Below are positions 10,137-17,066 of a stretch of 64,000 bases of DNA, piece after piece. The stretch covers positions 1 through 64,000 of the forward strand of contig JAABQG010000014.1 in the NCBI GenBank assembly GCA_011391595.1, given 5' to 3'. Numbering within the stretch: the first letter of the stretch is position 1; every line of letters starts with the position of its first letter. Source of the stretch: Hydrogenophaga sp. (GTDB taxonomy: Bacteria; Pseudomonadota; Gammaproteobacteria; Burkholderiales; Burkholderiaceae_C). Position numbers and translations under genes: made by a program. Under the pieces are notes generated by a model. That model searched no databases, was not told where the DNA came from, and saw nothing but the letters and a program-made list of their open reading frames with translations.

Positions 10137-10454
10137 ATGATTCGTCAATCCGCCGCCCCATCCCCCAGCCACCCCGCCCGCAACGCATTCCATCGCAAGC
10201 TCGCCGTGATCTGGGCCATCGGTACCCTGCTGCCCCTCGCCATGCTGGCGCTGCTGTACGTTCTGGCCCCCCTGCCCATGACGACCGCCACGCTGGACAT
10301 CCTGCGCACCGCCAACCGGTTCGCGGGCACGGTCGTTTTGCTGCACTGGGCCATCACGCTGGCGGTCTGGGTGGCGAGCAAGATCGTCAAGCCGGCTCAA
10401 CGCCAGACGGCGGGCTGGCAGAGCATCAAGCAGGTGCGCCGCGCCGACGCCTGA
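10137..10454 (+). CDS. Small membrane protein, tandem paralogue A
   Basis: Unrecognised protein of 105 residues with two strong hydrophobic segments (around LAVIWAIGTLLPLAMLAL and VVLLHWAITLAVWVAS). It is clearly related to the protein at 10650-10997: both share RKL, GT-LPL-ML, PMT-AT and an LHW motif in the second helix. The conserved LHW histidine could bind a cofactor or ion, but nothing proves it. The ATG at 10137 was preferred over an upstream in-frame start at 10110. The gene is closed by its own terminator, yet its paralogue and a Tat-exported MBL protein follow on the same strand. Function unknown. Confidence 0.7.
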   Translation: MIRQSAAPSPSHPARNAFHRKLAVIWAIGTLLPLAMLALLYVLAPLPMTTATLDILRTANRFAGTVVLLHWAITLAVWVASKIVKPAQRQTAGWQSIKQVRRADA

Positions 10455-10473
10455 TGCGGGCCATTCTGGCGCC

Positions 10474-10498
10474 AAAGGCCTGCCAAGCAGGCCTTTTT
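10474..10498 (+). terminator. Rho-independent terminator after paralogue A
   Basis: AAAGGCCTGC, loop CAA, GCAGGCCTTTTT. It separates the two paralogous small membrane protein genes into different transcription units. Confidence 0.9.
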
Positions 10499-10520
10499 CT
10501 TTGAAAAGAACCGTCCACAT

Positions 10521-10561
10521 ACCCCAATATCAATAGCAGGTGAAGACCATTTCACGCTGGG
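10521..10561 (-). repeat. Interspersed GCTAT repeat, copy 3
   Basis: On the minus strand it reads CCCAGCGTGAAATGGTCTTC then ACCTGCTATTGATATT, a good match to the family. It lies between the two small membrane protein genes. Confidence 0.75.
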
Positions 10562-10649
10562 ATATTCATATTTTTGTCACAATCTCCTGCCTCCGGCGTC
10601 GGAGCCGGGAATCCCGGACAATGAAAACCACTCAACGACAGGAATCGGC

Positions 10650-10997
10650 ATGAACTGGTTGCGCAAACTGCCAGGATTTCAGCGTTCACCCCCGGGGCTG
10701 GAGTGGAAGCTGTGGCGCAAGCTGCCCGCCATCCTGGCCGCCGGCACGGCCCTGCCCTTGCTGGGCATGCTGGCCGTGCGACTCTGGGCAACCGAGCCCA
10801 TGACCGCCGCCACCGAGCGCCTGATCACCCTGGCCGACTTCTTTGCCATCGCCCTGATTGTGTTGCACTGGACCCTGGTGCTGACCGTGGCCATTGGCTG
10901 CGTCATCGTCATGCTGATGAAGGGCCCGGCCTACGTGGCCGACGGCTACGAGGTGTCGCACAGCGACCGGCCCAGGCCCTCGGACCCCGCGCCCTGA
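10650..10997 (+). CDS. Small membrane protein, tandem paralogue B
   Basis: Unrecognised protein of 115 residues, homologous to the product of 10137-10454 (shared RKL, AGT-LPL-ML, EPMTAAT, VLHW). Two hydrophobic segments are followed by a hydrophilic tail of about 25 residues (KGPAYVADGYEVS onward) that is absent from paralogue A. The ATG is preceded by GACAGGAATCGGC. The Tat-dependent MBL gene follows after 72 bases in the same direction and may be co-transcribed. It may be an inner-membrane partner of that exported enzyme, but this rests only on position. Confidence 0.75.
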   Translation: MNWLRKLPGFQRSPPGLEWKLWRKLPAILAAGTALPLLGMLAVRLWATEPMTAATERLITLADFFAIALIVLHWTLVLTVAIGCVIVMLMKGPAYVADGYEVSHSDRPRPSDPAP

Positions 10998-11069
10998 CGC
11001 TGCGGCCATGCGCACGGCCACCCCAACCGGTGGCGACCCGCATCCGACACATTGAAACAAGACCTCTCC

Positions 11070-12104
11070 ATGCCGCCATCCGTCTCCCACCCAATCTCCA
11101 CCACCCGACGCACCCTGCTGGGCGCAGGCGCCGCGCTGGGCATCGCCGGTTTGGGCCTTTGGCCTGAAGCTCGCCTGTTCGCCCAGCAGCTCGGCGACTT
11201 CATCGAAGGCCCGCCCGTGCCCGACATCGTGCCGCAGCAACTGTCAAAGCATGTCTGGCTGATCTACGCGACCGACGGTTTCCCCACGCCCGAGAACCGC
11301 GGCATGATGGCCAGCGTGATCTTCGTGGTCACCAGCGCCGGCGTGGTGGTGCTGGATTCGGGGGGCTCGCTGCAGATCGGCCAGATGGCCATCCGCATGA
11401 TCAAAAAGGTCACCCCGCTGCCGGTGGTGGCCGTGTTCAACAGCCACTACCACGGCGACCACTGGCTCGGCAACCACGCCTTCGTGCAGGCCTATGGCCC
11501 GCAGTTGCCGATCTACGCCCTGCCCCACACCATCGAGCAGATCCGGGGCGTGGAAGGCAACCTGTGGCGCAACCTCATGGAGCGCTGGACGAACCAGGCC
11601 ACGGCCGGCACCCAGGTCGTGCCGCCAAACCGCGAAGCCGCGCACGGCCAGGTGATGAAGTTCGGCGACGTGACGCTCAAACTGCATTTCTACGGCCGCG
11701 CGCACACGCCGTCGGACCTGTGCGTGGAAGTGGTCGAAGACAAGGTCACGGCCGTGGGCGACATCGCGATGACCAACCGCATCGCCAACATCGATGACGG
11801 CTCCTACCCTGGCACCTTCAAGTACTACGCCGCGCTGAAGGCCGCCGCCGGTGACCAGCTCTGGGTGCCCGGCCACGGCGAACCGCGCCGCGACCTGCTC
11901 ACGACTTATGGCACCTTCCTTGCCGGCATCTGGGAGCCCTGCCTGCAGGCGGTCAAGGACGGCAAGCCTGAAAGTGAGGCGCGGGTCATGGTGATGAAGG
12001 ACCCCCGTGTGGCCAGCCGCGCCGCCACCATGCAGGGCTTCGACAGCAACATCGGCAAGTACACCAGCCTGGCGTATCTCGAAGCCGAGAAAGAGGCGTT
12101 CTAG
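11070..12104 (+). CDS. Tat-exported MBL-fold metallo-hydrolase
   Basis: Periplasmic metallo-beta-lactamase-fold protein of 344 residues. A twin-arginine signal (TTRRTLLGAGAALG) sits at about residues 11-24, implying export after folding with metal bound. The metal motif is intact: NSHYHGDHWLGN, then GRAHTPSD, VGDI and VPGHGEPRRD. It resembles the SoxH / quinoprotein-relay-type MBL proteins found near periplasmic oxidation systems, but no Sox or quinoprotein genes are here. The start is uncertain: ATG at 11070 has a weak ribosome site, and a TTG at 11052 is also in frame. Its stop overlaps the stop of the opposing thioesterase gene by four bases. Confidence 0.85.
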   Translation: MPPSVSHPISTTRRTLLGAGAALGIAGLGLWPEARLFAQQLGDFIEGPPVPDIVPQQLSKHVWLIYATDGFPTPENRGMMASVIFVVTSAGVVVLDSGGSLQIGQMAIRMIKKVTPLPVVAVFNSHYHGDHWLGNHAFVQAYGPQLPIYALPHTIEQIRGVEGNLWRNLMERWTNQATAGTQVVPPNREAAHGQVMKFGDVTLKLHFYGRAHTPSDLCVEVVEDKVTAVGDIAMTNRIANIDDGSYPGTFKYYAALKAAAGDQLWVPGHGEPRRDLLTTYGTFLAGIWEPCLQAVKDGKPESEARVMVMKDPRVASRAATMQGFDSNIGKYTSLAYLEAEKEAF

Positions 12105-12571
12105 CCCGCGGGCATCCCGAAACCCTCGGGCATCTGCACTGCCACCACTTCGCCGCGCGCCGTGGCGACGCCGCCGGCCAGCACCGTGGTTTCGACGACC
12201 ACCTTGCGGCCCTTGATCTCCTTCACGCGGCCGCGCAGCTCCAGCTCGCCGGCCAATGGCGTGGGCTTGAGGTAATCCACATGCAGCGAGCCCGTGACGA
12301 AACGGAACGGCGGCAGCGTGTCCATGGCCCGCCCGTCGGCGCGGTACATGGCCGCCGCCGCGGTGCCGGTGCTGTGGCAGTCAACCAGCGAGGCGATCAG
12401 GCCGCCATAGGTGAAGCCCGGCACCGCCGTGTGTTGCGGCAAGGGGGTAAACCGGGTCACCGTTTCGTCGCCATCCCAGAAAGTCTTGATCTGGTGTCCG
12501 TGCAGATTCAGGCGGCCACAGCCATAACAGTGCGAGAGGTTTTCGGGGTAGTAGTCCTGAAAGGCTTTCAT
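12101..12571 (-). CDS. PaaI-family hotdog thioesterase
   Basis: Hotdog-fold acyl-CoA thioesterase of 156 residues. It shows the PaaI/HGG-type core (GFTYGGLIASLVDCHST) with the helix over the sheet, then GSLHVDYLKPTPLAG and the TARGEVVAVQ strand. An N-terminal cysteine pair (CYGCG) is typical of one subgroup. Its start overlaps the stop of the upstream alpha/beta hydrolase by four bases (ATGA), so the two are translationally coupled and are the last genes of the operon that begins with the Rieske protein. The substrate is not known. Confidence 0.88.
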   Translation of the reverse strand: MKAFQDYYPENLSHCYGCGRLNLHGHQIKTFWDGDETVTRFTPLPQHTAVPGFTYGGLIASLVDCHSTGTAAAAMYRADGRAMDTLPPFRFVTGSLHVDYLKPTPLAGELELRGRVKEIKGRKVVVETTVLAGGVATARGEVVAVQMPEGFGMPAG

Positions 12572-13500
12572 GGGATCTCCGTGGGTTGAATGTCGCCAGG
12601 CGCGCCCCCGGGGTGCACCCGACCGGGCGCGGCGAGAACGAGCGTGCTGCGCAGGAAGCCCAGCACTTCCGGCATGTGCGCGTCAAGCGCATGGGTGGGG
12701 TCGTGTCCGCCCGGCATGGCCAGGCATTGCACCGTGCCCGGCAGGCCCGCGGCCTGCAGCCGCAGGGCGTCGCTGAAGGGCACGGTCTCGTCATGGGTGC
12801 CGTGCACCAGCAACACCGGACAGCGCGCCCGGGCCACACTGGTCAACGGCGCGATTTCGTCGAAGCGGGCGCCAATGACGCGCTGCACATGGCGCAAGAC
12901 GTACCAGCCGAGTACCGGGTAGGGAATGCGCGCCCCGGCCAGAAACCGTCGCATGACCTCCCGCGGATGCGCGAACGCACTCAGGCTCACCACCGCCCGC
13001 ACGTCGGGGCGGCGGGTCGCGCAAAGCAGCGCCGCACCCGCGCCCACGGAGTGACCGAGCAGCGCCAGTCGGCCGCGGTCCACCCCCGGCTGTTGCTGCA
13101 ACCAGTCCAGACCGGCTTCGATGTCTTCGGCGAAACGGGGGAGCGAGGTGAACGGCTCGCCGTCGCTGTCCCCGTGGCAGCGCGCATCGATCAGCAGCAC
13201 GGCCAGCCCTGCGGCATGCAGTGGCGCCACCACGGGCAACATCAGGCTGGCGTTGGCGCCCCAGCCATGCATGACCACGACCACGGGCGCCACATCAACA
13301 CCGGCAGCCGGCACGAACCATGCAAACAGGGATTTCTCATTGGCGCCCGAAAGGCGAACCGCGGTCGCTGCAAGCCCCAGGTCCGCCGGGGATCGTTGGT
13401 GTCCCAGCCGCGGCGCGCGGAGTCCGCGCAGGATGAGCGCATGGGCGCCCGCGCGCACGACCAGCGCAGCGCTCAGGACCAGGGCGGCGGTGACCAGCAT
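12568..13500 (-). CDS. Alpha/beta hydrolase
   Basis: Serine hydrolase of 310 residues with an N-terminal hydrophobic segment (MLVTAALVLSAALVV) acting as membrane anchor or signal. The oxyanion region VVMHGWGAN, nucleophile elbow GHSVGAG, acid in HGTHDE and histidine in PGGHDPTH are visible. The start overlaps the upstream stop (TGATG), and the end overlaps the thioesterase start, indicating tight coupling on both sides. It belongs to the tail of the putative FisR-controlled operon. Substrate unknown. Confidence 0.87.
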   Translation of the reverse strand: MLVTAALVLSAALVVRAGAHALILRGLRAPRLGHQRSPADLGLAATAVRLSGANEKSLFAWFVPAAGVDVAPVVVVMHGWGANASLMLPVVAPLHAAGLAVLLIDARCHGDSDGEPFTSLPRFAEDIEAGLDWLQQQPGVDRGRLALLGHSVGAGAALLCATRRPDVRAVVSLSAFAHPREVMRRFLAGARIPYPVLGWYVLRHVQRVIGARFDEIAPLTSVARARCPVLLVHGTHDETVPFSDALRLQAAGLPGTVQCLAMPGGHDPTHALDAHMPEVLGFLRSTLVLAAPGRVHPGGAPGDIQPTEIP

Positions 13501-13994
13501 CAGGGCTTGTGCTCCATGGCCTGCAACAACTGGGTCTCGGTCTGGGCATAGCGAACCTGCGTGATGCGGCCACTATTGAGATGGAGGACGGTCACGAAGC
13601 CGGCACGGCGCGGCAGGTCGGCCACCGCAGTCGCCTCACGTGCCAGTGCCACCGGGAAGGACAGTTCACGCAGCTTTGGCAGCGCAAACATCCGCGTGAT
13701 CACGGCCGGCATGGCGCTGATGTCGGCCACATAGACAAGCCCCGAACTCTCCAGAGTGCCCTTGGGCTTCGAACCCAGCACCTTGATGACGAGATCGCTG
13801 GCGGGCTTTTCGGCCGTGAAGACCAGAACCTGTGTCGCGAGGCCGATCACCACTGGCTTGTCGAACTGGTCACTGAGTTTGAGCGCCGGAAGTTCCGCAC
13901 CAGGCTCCAGCGCAGCCGCGCCCAACCCCAGCGGAATCAGCGCCAACGCGGCGCAAAGGGCGCGGCGCGGAATCAACGGAATCGATCGCTTCAT
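13500..13994 (-). CDS. Exported thioredoxin-fold-like protein without cysteines
   Basis: Periplasmic protein of 164 residues. A signal peptide (RRALCAALALIPLGLGAAA) precedes a mature part that resembles the peroxiredoxin/thioredoxin or YtfJ fold (LKLSDQFDKPVVIG, then VLVFTAEK, and LVYVADISAMP). The mature protein has no cysteine at all, so it cannot be a thiol oxidoreductase and may be a binding or scaffold protein. The ATG at 13994 starts the signal peptide; a longer frame from 14150 overlaps ccoG and is rejected. It sits between ccoG and a coupled hydrolase gene. The fold call is tentative. Confidence 0.7.
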   Translation of the reverse strand: MKRSIPLIPRRALCAALALIPLGLGAAALEPGAELPALKLSDQFDKPVVIGLATQVLVFTAEKPASDLVIKVLGSKPKGTLESSGLVYVADISAMPAVITRMFALPKLRELSFPVALAREATAVADLPRRAGFVTVLHLNSGRITQVRYAQTETQLLQAMEHKP

Positions 13995-14046
13995 GAGAAC
14001 CCAGGAAAGTAAAAGACAGGTTGGCAGGTCGCCGTAATCCCCGACT

Positions 14047-15483
14047 CTAGCGCGGCACCATGAAAATCGACTTTTCGGACAGGTGGCCCGGTGAATCCAG
14101 CGACTCGATTTCAAACTGGATTGCATGCGATCCGGGCGGCGCTGCATCATAGGGCGCCTGCACCCGCACCGCCAGCCGGTTCGCCTGCGTGGACTCCACC
14201 GTCGTGACGTTGTCGGACGCCACCACCAGGCCGGGCAGGCCCGCCGCCGTGATCCTGTAGCGTTGCGTGCTCTCGGTCGCGTTCATGACCTGCAACTGGT
14301 ACACGTTCTCGATCTTGCCACCGGACACGATGCGCGACATGACGCCCCGGTCACGCACCACGTTGACCTTGAACGGCGTGCGCAGGGCCAGGCTGACACC
14401 CATGGCGATCACGATGCCGAGCAGGATCGAGGTGTAGATCAGGATGCGGGGACGCAGCACATGGCGCAAGGTCTGCGCCGTGGTCCATTGGTTCTTCATC
14501 GCGTTCTCGGTGGTGTACTTCACCAGCCCCCGCGCATAACCCATCTTGTCCATCACCGTGTCGCAGACATCGGCGCAGGCGCCGCAACCGATGCATTCGT
14601 ATTGCAGGCCCTTGCGGATGTCGATGCCGGTGGGGCAGACCTGCACGCACAGGCTGCAGTCGGTGCAGGCCCCCAGGTTCAGCGCGGCGGGGTCGGCCTT
14701 GCGCGAACGGGCGCCACGCGGTTCGCCGCGTTGCGTGTCGTAGGTCACGATCAGCGTGTCCTTGTCGAACATGGCGCTCTGGAAGCGTGCGTACGGGCAC
14801 ATGTACTTGCAGACCTGCTCGCGCATGAAGCCGGCATTGCCGTAGGTGGCGAAGCCGTAGAAGCCGGTCCAGAAGATGCCCCAGGCACCCACGTCCCCCT
14901 GAAGGAACTCCATTCCCAAGGAGCGGATCGGCGTGAAGTAGCCGACAAAGGTGAAGCCGGTCCAGGCGGCCACGGCCAGCCAGGCCAGATGCTTGGCGCC
15001 CTTGCGCCAGGCCTTGTCCAGCGACAGCGCTTGCGCGTCGCGTCGCATCTGGGCCGAGCGGTCACCTTCCAGCTTGCGCTCGATCCACAGGAAGATCTCG
15101 GTGTAGACCGTCTGCGGGCAGGCGTAACCGCACCACAGGCGCCCGGCCACCGCGGTGAACAGGAACAGCGACAGGGCGGCGACCACCAGCATGCCGGTCA
15201 GATAGATGAAGTCCTGCGGGTAGAGCACCAGTCCGAAGATGTAGAAGCGCCGGACACCCAGGTCGAACAGCACCATCTGGCGCTGCCCCCACTCCAGCCA
15301 CGGCAGGCCGTAGAACACCAGCTGGGTCAGGAACACCATGCCCCAGCGCCACTGCGAGAACAGGCCCGACACGCTGCGCGGGTAGATTTTCTTGTGCGCC
15401 TGGTAAAGGGAAACCAGTTCCGCGTCGGCCTCGGGCGGGCTGGCAGGATCTGCATGGATGGTTTTTCCGACGTCGGTTTTCAT
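14047..15483 (-). CDS. ccoG: Cytochrome oxidase accessory protein CcoG
   Basis: Inner-membrane ferredoxin-like protein of 478 residues (RdxA/FixG family), implicated in copper delivery and reduction for cbb3 oxidase assembly. Features in order: several membrane helices, the CGYACPQTVYTEIF motif, a cysteine pair in CKYMCPYARF, then two 4Fe-4S motifs (CTDCSLCVQVCP and CIGCGACADVCD), and an immunoglobulin-like periplasmic C-terminal domain. It is 23 bases downstream of the ETHE1-like gene. No ccoNOPQ or ccoS genes are nearby, which is unusual, and its placement after a Rieske protein suggests redox work other than oxidase assembly. Confidence 0.95.
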   Translation of the reverse strand: MKTDVGKTIHADPASPPEADAELVSLYQAHKKIYPRSVSGLFSQWRWGMVFLTQLVFYGLPWLEWGQRQMVLFDLGVRRFYIFGLVLYPQDFIYLTGMLVVAALSLFLFTAVAGRLWCGYACPQTVYTEIFLWIERKLEGDRSAQMRRDAQALSLDKAWRKGAKHLAWLAVAAWTGFTFVGYFTPIRSLGMEFLQGDVGAWGIFWTGFYGFATYGNAGFMREQVCKYMCPYARFQSAMFDKDTLIVTYDTQRGEPRGARSRKADPAALNLGACTDCSLCVQVCPTGIDIRKGLQYECIGCGACADVCDTVMDKMGYARGLVKYTTENAMKNQWTTAQTLRHVLRPRILIYTSILLGIVIAMGVSLALRTPFKVNVVRDRGVMSRIVSGGKIENVYQLQVMNATESTQRYRITAAGLPGLVVASDNVTTVESTQANRLAVRVQAPYDAAPPGSHAIQFEIESLDSPGHLSEKSIFMVPR

Positions 15484-15506
15484 TGAATTTCCTCGGTGTT
15501 TCGCGA

Positions 15507-16193
15507 TCAGGACAGCGTCGGGCCCGATGAGGCAAGGCGCGGCAGGACAGATGCAGGAACGGGCGCCGCCCGGTTCGGCGTGTTGGGCAGGTCGGTGACC
15601 CGGGCCAGGAACTCGTCACGGGACAAGCCCGCGAAAAAGGGGTGCCAGCGCCGTTGTTCGAGCACCGTGCTGACGGCCCGTGACCGGCGTTCATGGCCGG
15701 CAAACAGCAGAGTTTCGTCGGGCTGGGTGAACACGCGGCGCACCACGCTGTCCCACAGGGCTTCTGGCTGGGCCGGGCTGGGCTGGTGCGGGCAGGCATC
15801 CACTGCGAGCAGGCCGCCGCAAAAAAGCCGGTCGCGCCAGGCAAAGCTCAGGCAGCCGGCGGTATGACCCGGGGTGGCCAGCACACGCAGCAGTTCGCCG
15901 CCAAAAGGCAGCACCGCGCCCTCGGCAACCAGGACTGCGGCACCACTGCCTTCCCCCTGCATCACCGGCGCACCCAGGTGCCCGAGAAGCCCTGGCTCTT
16001 TGGGGTTCAGTGTGTCGTGATGGTGGGTGCGCAACACCCAGCGCAGGCGCAACTCGCGCTCCGAGAGCATGGCCTGCAAGACCGGCAGGTCCCGCCCGCG
16101 CGGGTCGATCAGCACAGCCTCGCGGGCGTCCAGGTCGGCCAGCAAATAGCAAAGTTCGCCGCTGGCCTCGTCATGCAGGATGCGGAAATACAT
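15507..16193 (-). CDS. ETHE1-like MBL protein with altered iron site
   Basis: Homologue of persulfide dioxygenases (ETHE1/Blh), 228 residues. In ETHE1 a single iron is held by His79, His135 and Asp154. Here the first two are kept (His57 in RTHHHDTL, His110 in ATPGHTAGC), but the usual FTGD is replaced by FCGG at 124-127, so the aspartate ligand is Gly127. The HxHxDH motif is also degraded (HHHDTL). The C-terminal STVLEQRR and EFLARVTDLP resemble the family end. It starts one base after the Rieske stop. Either a modified dioxygenase, a different sulfur-binding enzyme or a sensor; the loss of ligands is directly visible. Confidence 0.8.
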   Translation of the reverse strand: MYFRILHDEASGELCYLLADLDAREAVLIDPRGRDLPVLQAMLSERELRLRWVLRTHHHDTLNPKEPGLLGHLGAPVMQGEGSGAAVLVAEGAVLPFGGELLRVLATPGHTAGCLSFAWRDRLFCGGLLAVDACPHQPSPAQPEALWDSVVRRVFTQPDETLLFAGHERRSRAVSTVLEQRRWHPFFAGLSRDEFLARVTDLPNTPNRAAPVPASVLPRLASSGPTLS

Positions 16194-16194
16194 G

Positions 16195-16824
16195 TCAGGC
16201 CGCCCCAGCGTCGTCCTCGCCGATCAGCAGCCTGCCGTCGGACAGGTACTTGTGGCGCGGCACTTCCAGATTGGTGGGTGCCGGCCTGTTCTTGAACACC
16301 CGTCCGGCCAGATCGAAGGTGGATCCGTGGCAAGGACAGAAAAACCCGCCCTTCCAGTCGCTGCCCACACTCGGGTTGTTGCTCCCTGCAGAGACGGCGG
16401 TGGGCGAACACCCCAGATGGGTGCAGATGCCAACGCCGACAAACACATCGGGCTTGATGGACCGGTGCAGATTTTTCGCATAGTCGGGCTGCTGGTTCTG
16501 TTTTGATGCCGGGTCGGCCAGTTCGCTGTCGAGGGTTGGCAGACCGGCGAGCATGTCCGGCGTGCGACGCATGATCCACACGGGCTTGCCGCGCCACTCC
16601 ACGGTCTTGATGCCGCCCGGTGCGATGTCCGTGATGTCCGCCTCGACACTGGCGCCCATGGCCCGGGCGCGCTCACTGGGCGCCAAGCTTGCGACGAAGG
16701 GCACCGCCGTGGCCGCAACGGCTACGCCAGCAACACCTGCGGTGACCAGCAGGATCTGGCGGCGCTCGGCATCGTGTTCACTGGCCGGCGCAGGAAGCGG
16801 CTGAAGTGCAGGGTTGAGAGTCAT
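16195..16824 (-). CDS. Rieske 2Fe-2S protein, cytochrome bc1 type, orphan
   Basis: Membrane-anchored Rieske iron-sulfur protein of 209 residues. The N-terminus has a Tat-like segment (ERRQILLVTAG at about 20-30) that also serves as the membrane anchor. Cluster-binding boxes are CTHLGC (134-139) and CPCHGS (163-168), with both histidines and disulfide cysteines. In bc1 complexes this subunit is followed by cytochrome b and c1 genes; here neither is present, so this is an orphan copy beginning a different operon. I chose the ATG at 16824 (AAAGGA about 8 bases upstream) over an in-frame start at 16905 that would run through the sigma54 promoter. First gene of the putative FisR-controlled unit. 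Confidence 0.9.
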   Translation of the reverse strand: MTLNPALQPLPAPASEHDAERRQILLVTAGVAGVAVAATAVPFVASLAPSERARAMGASVEADITDIAPGGIKTVEWRGKPVWIMRRTPDMLAGLPTLDSELADPASKQNQQPDYAKNLHRSIKPDVFVGVGICTHLGCSPTAVSAGSNNPSVGSDWKGGFFCPCHGSTFDLAGRVFKNRPAPTNLEVPRHKYLSDGRLLIGEDDAGAA

Positions 16825-16902
16825 GGAAGCATCCTTTGCTTGCGAGGGTTCAGTAGGCTCAGCCAGCGACGCGCGGAAAACCCGCCGCCATGGCCTGTGA
16901 TT

Positions 16903-16918
16903 CACAAGATCCGTGCCA
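16903..16918 (-). promoter_or_regulatory. Sigma54 (-24/-12) promoter before the Rieske operon
   Basis: The minus strand reads TGGCACGGATCTTGTG, against the consensus TGGCACG-N4-TTGCA. All seven bases of the -24 block match, and TTG is kept at -12 with T for C at the last key base. It lies about 80 bases before the ATG at 16824. The divergent gene encodes a sigma54 activator, which strongly supports the call. Confidence 0.75.
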
Positions 16919-17001
16919 CATTCGCGCGGGGGAAAACATCAATCAATTCAACCACTTGCAACCACTATCGGCTAAGACGCCCTGAGCCCCGTCGATCTAA
17001 C

Positions 17002-17036
17002 TGCCATAATTGACAAAATGACTGCCAATATTGACA
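17002..17036. promoter_or_regulatory. Two tandem palindromes, likely activator-binding sites
   Basis: TGCCATAATTGACA (17002-17015) and TGCCAATATTGACA (17023-17036) are near-palindromic and spaced exactly 21 bp apart, two turns of the helix. They lie about 100-130 bp upstream of the sigma54 promoter, the usual place for enhancer sites, and 31-65 bases before the activator's own start, allowing autoregulation. Confidence 0.7.
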
Positions 17037-17066
17037 TCCGCCATCTACCCCGATCGTGACACCCCC

